Shown: piece after piece, positions 5,867 to 6,370 of the stretch | How the letters are laid out: each line of letters opens with the position of its first letter | Position numbering within the stretch: position 1 is the first letter of the stretch | Program-made: the position numbers and the translations under genes | Assembly: GCA_019415435.1 (NCBI GenBank) | Contig: DXZE01000066.1 | Span: forward strand, 1-6,370 | DNA length: 6,370 nt | Reading direction: 5' to 3' | Origin: Erysipelotrichaceae bacterium | Lineage (GTDB): Bacteria; Bacillota_I; Bacilli_A; Erysipelotrichales; Erysipelotrichaceae | Notes under the pieces: model-generated | The model's input: only the letters and a program-made list of their open reading frames with translations | Told to the model about the DNA's origin: nothing | The model's database searches: none

Positions 5867-6370
5867 TTACATCACTTTTGATATTGCCCCGGCAGGACAG
5901 ACCGGCACACAGTTTCCGCAGTGGAGGCACTGATTCTGCTCAATAACCGCTGGCGCCCGCGACAAGTCAATACAAGACTGCGGGCACACAGAAAGACACT
6001 TCCCGCATCCATTGCATCGGCCGCTGATTCTGTATCCACCGGTTTCCGGCGATGTTTTTCCAATGGAAAAGGTTCCTCTTGTCACATGTCCCGGATCGCT
6101 GATATCAAAGAAATTTCCGTGGGCTTCAAAGATCCTGAACACCTCGAGAGCGGACCGCGTATTTTCCGGATAGATGTCCTGCATATAAGCATTTTTAAGA
6201 AAGATCTCGTCAAGCTTTTTCCTGCCGATGTTTTCCACTCTTCCCGCCAGGGAAATGCACCACTTTCCGGAAACAGCGGAAAGACTGATATATTGCTGCT
6301 CCATCAGCTGCGTGTAAAACTCCTTGCCCTTTGCAGTCAGAAAATACACGCCGTTATCATCATAAAGCAT
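5867..6370 (-). CDS. Flavin split-barrel (pyridoxamine-phosphate-oxidase-like) protein with two [4Fe-4S] sites, 5' end outside window
   Basis: The visible 167 residues are the C-terminal part of a redox protein. Residues 1-100 resemble the second half of a pyridoxamine 5'-phosphate oxidase-like flavin barrel (VYFLTAKGKEFYTQL, then WCISLAGRVE). A bacterial ferredoxin module follows with two complete cluster motifs: C119, C122, C125, C129 (CNGCGKCLSVCP) and C148, C151, C154, C158 (CLHCGNCVPVCP). Homologues begin with a stretch such as ATVDGDQPRVRPFG, which is missing here. The methionine at the window edge is therefore probably internal and the real start lies beyond 6370. The protein should be a cytosolic electron carrier or flavin reductase, substrate unknown. 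It precedes the Rrf2 gene by 24 bases, most likely in one transcript whose promoter is outside the window. Confidence 0.85.
   Translation of the reverse strand: MLYDDNGVYFLTAKGKEFYTQLMEQQYISLSAVSGKWCISLAGRVENIGRKKLDEIFLKNAYMQDIYPENTRSALEVFRIFEAHGNFFDISDPGHVTRGTFSIGKTSPETGGYRISGRCNGCGKCLSVCPQSCIDLSRAPAVIEQNQCLHCGNCVPVCPAGAISKVM

Noticed and set aside
5522..5933. Two overlapping plus-strand frames opposite the Rrf2 gene
   Set aside because: The Rrf2 winged helix on the minus strand explains this region.

Overview
The window looks like chromosomal DNA of a low-to-moderate-GC Gram-positive anaerobe, probably a gut Firmicute. The FeoA-FeoB fusion with a FeoB-associated membrane protein, AGGA/GGAGG-type ribosome binding sites and remnants of several insertion-sequence families all fit this. 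The genus cannot be fixed from the sequence. About 5.4 kb on the left is AT-rich. The last kilobase is visibly richer in GC and has different codon habits, so the window probably joins two backgrounds.

Layout. Bases 1-40 hold a strong hairpin of the kind found at the tnpB/omega-RNA end of IS200/IS605-type elements. It abuts a 32-residue reading frame (138-40, minus) with a good ribosome binding site, possibly the broken start of a longer gene. Next comes a minus-strand transport block, read from right to left. It contains a promoter with two candidate operators (about 4335-4380), a FeoA-FeoB fusion iron transporter (4288-1916) and a small FeoB-associated membrane protein with a C-terminal heavy-metal domain (1906-1547). 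A second promoter (1525-1498) follows, then a fluoride (crcB-type) riboswitch with an overlapping intrinsic terminator (1490-1405), and a cation/proton antiporter of the NHA (SLC9B-like, CPA2) family (1374-187).

To the right, on the plus strand, lies an IS1595-type transposase remnant that kept an open frame but lost its zinc ribbon and C-terminal end (4451-5119). A 279-base stretch without a convincing gene follows. It holds an intrinsic terminator, a short direct repeat and what may be an IS21-like end. The GC-richer right edge carries a minus-strand two-gene operon: a flavin-barrel/two-[4Fe-4S] protein running off the window, followed by an Rrf2-family regulator.

How it works together. 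The left block covers ferrous iron uptake and an ion-stress module. The clearest regulatory feature is the fluoride riboswitch, which places the antiporter under fluoride control by transcription attenuation: the terminator stem reuses bases that the aptamer needs. I see no other terminator between the iron genes and the antiporter, so the riboswitch terminator probably also ends iron-operon transcripts. The right operon looks like a separate redox-sensing unit brought next to this block through mobile-element activity.
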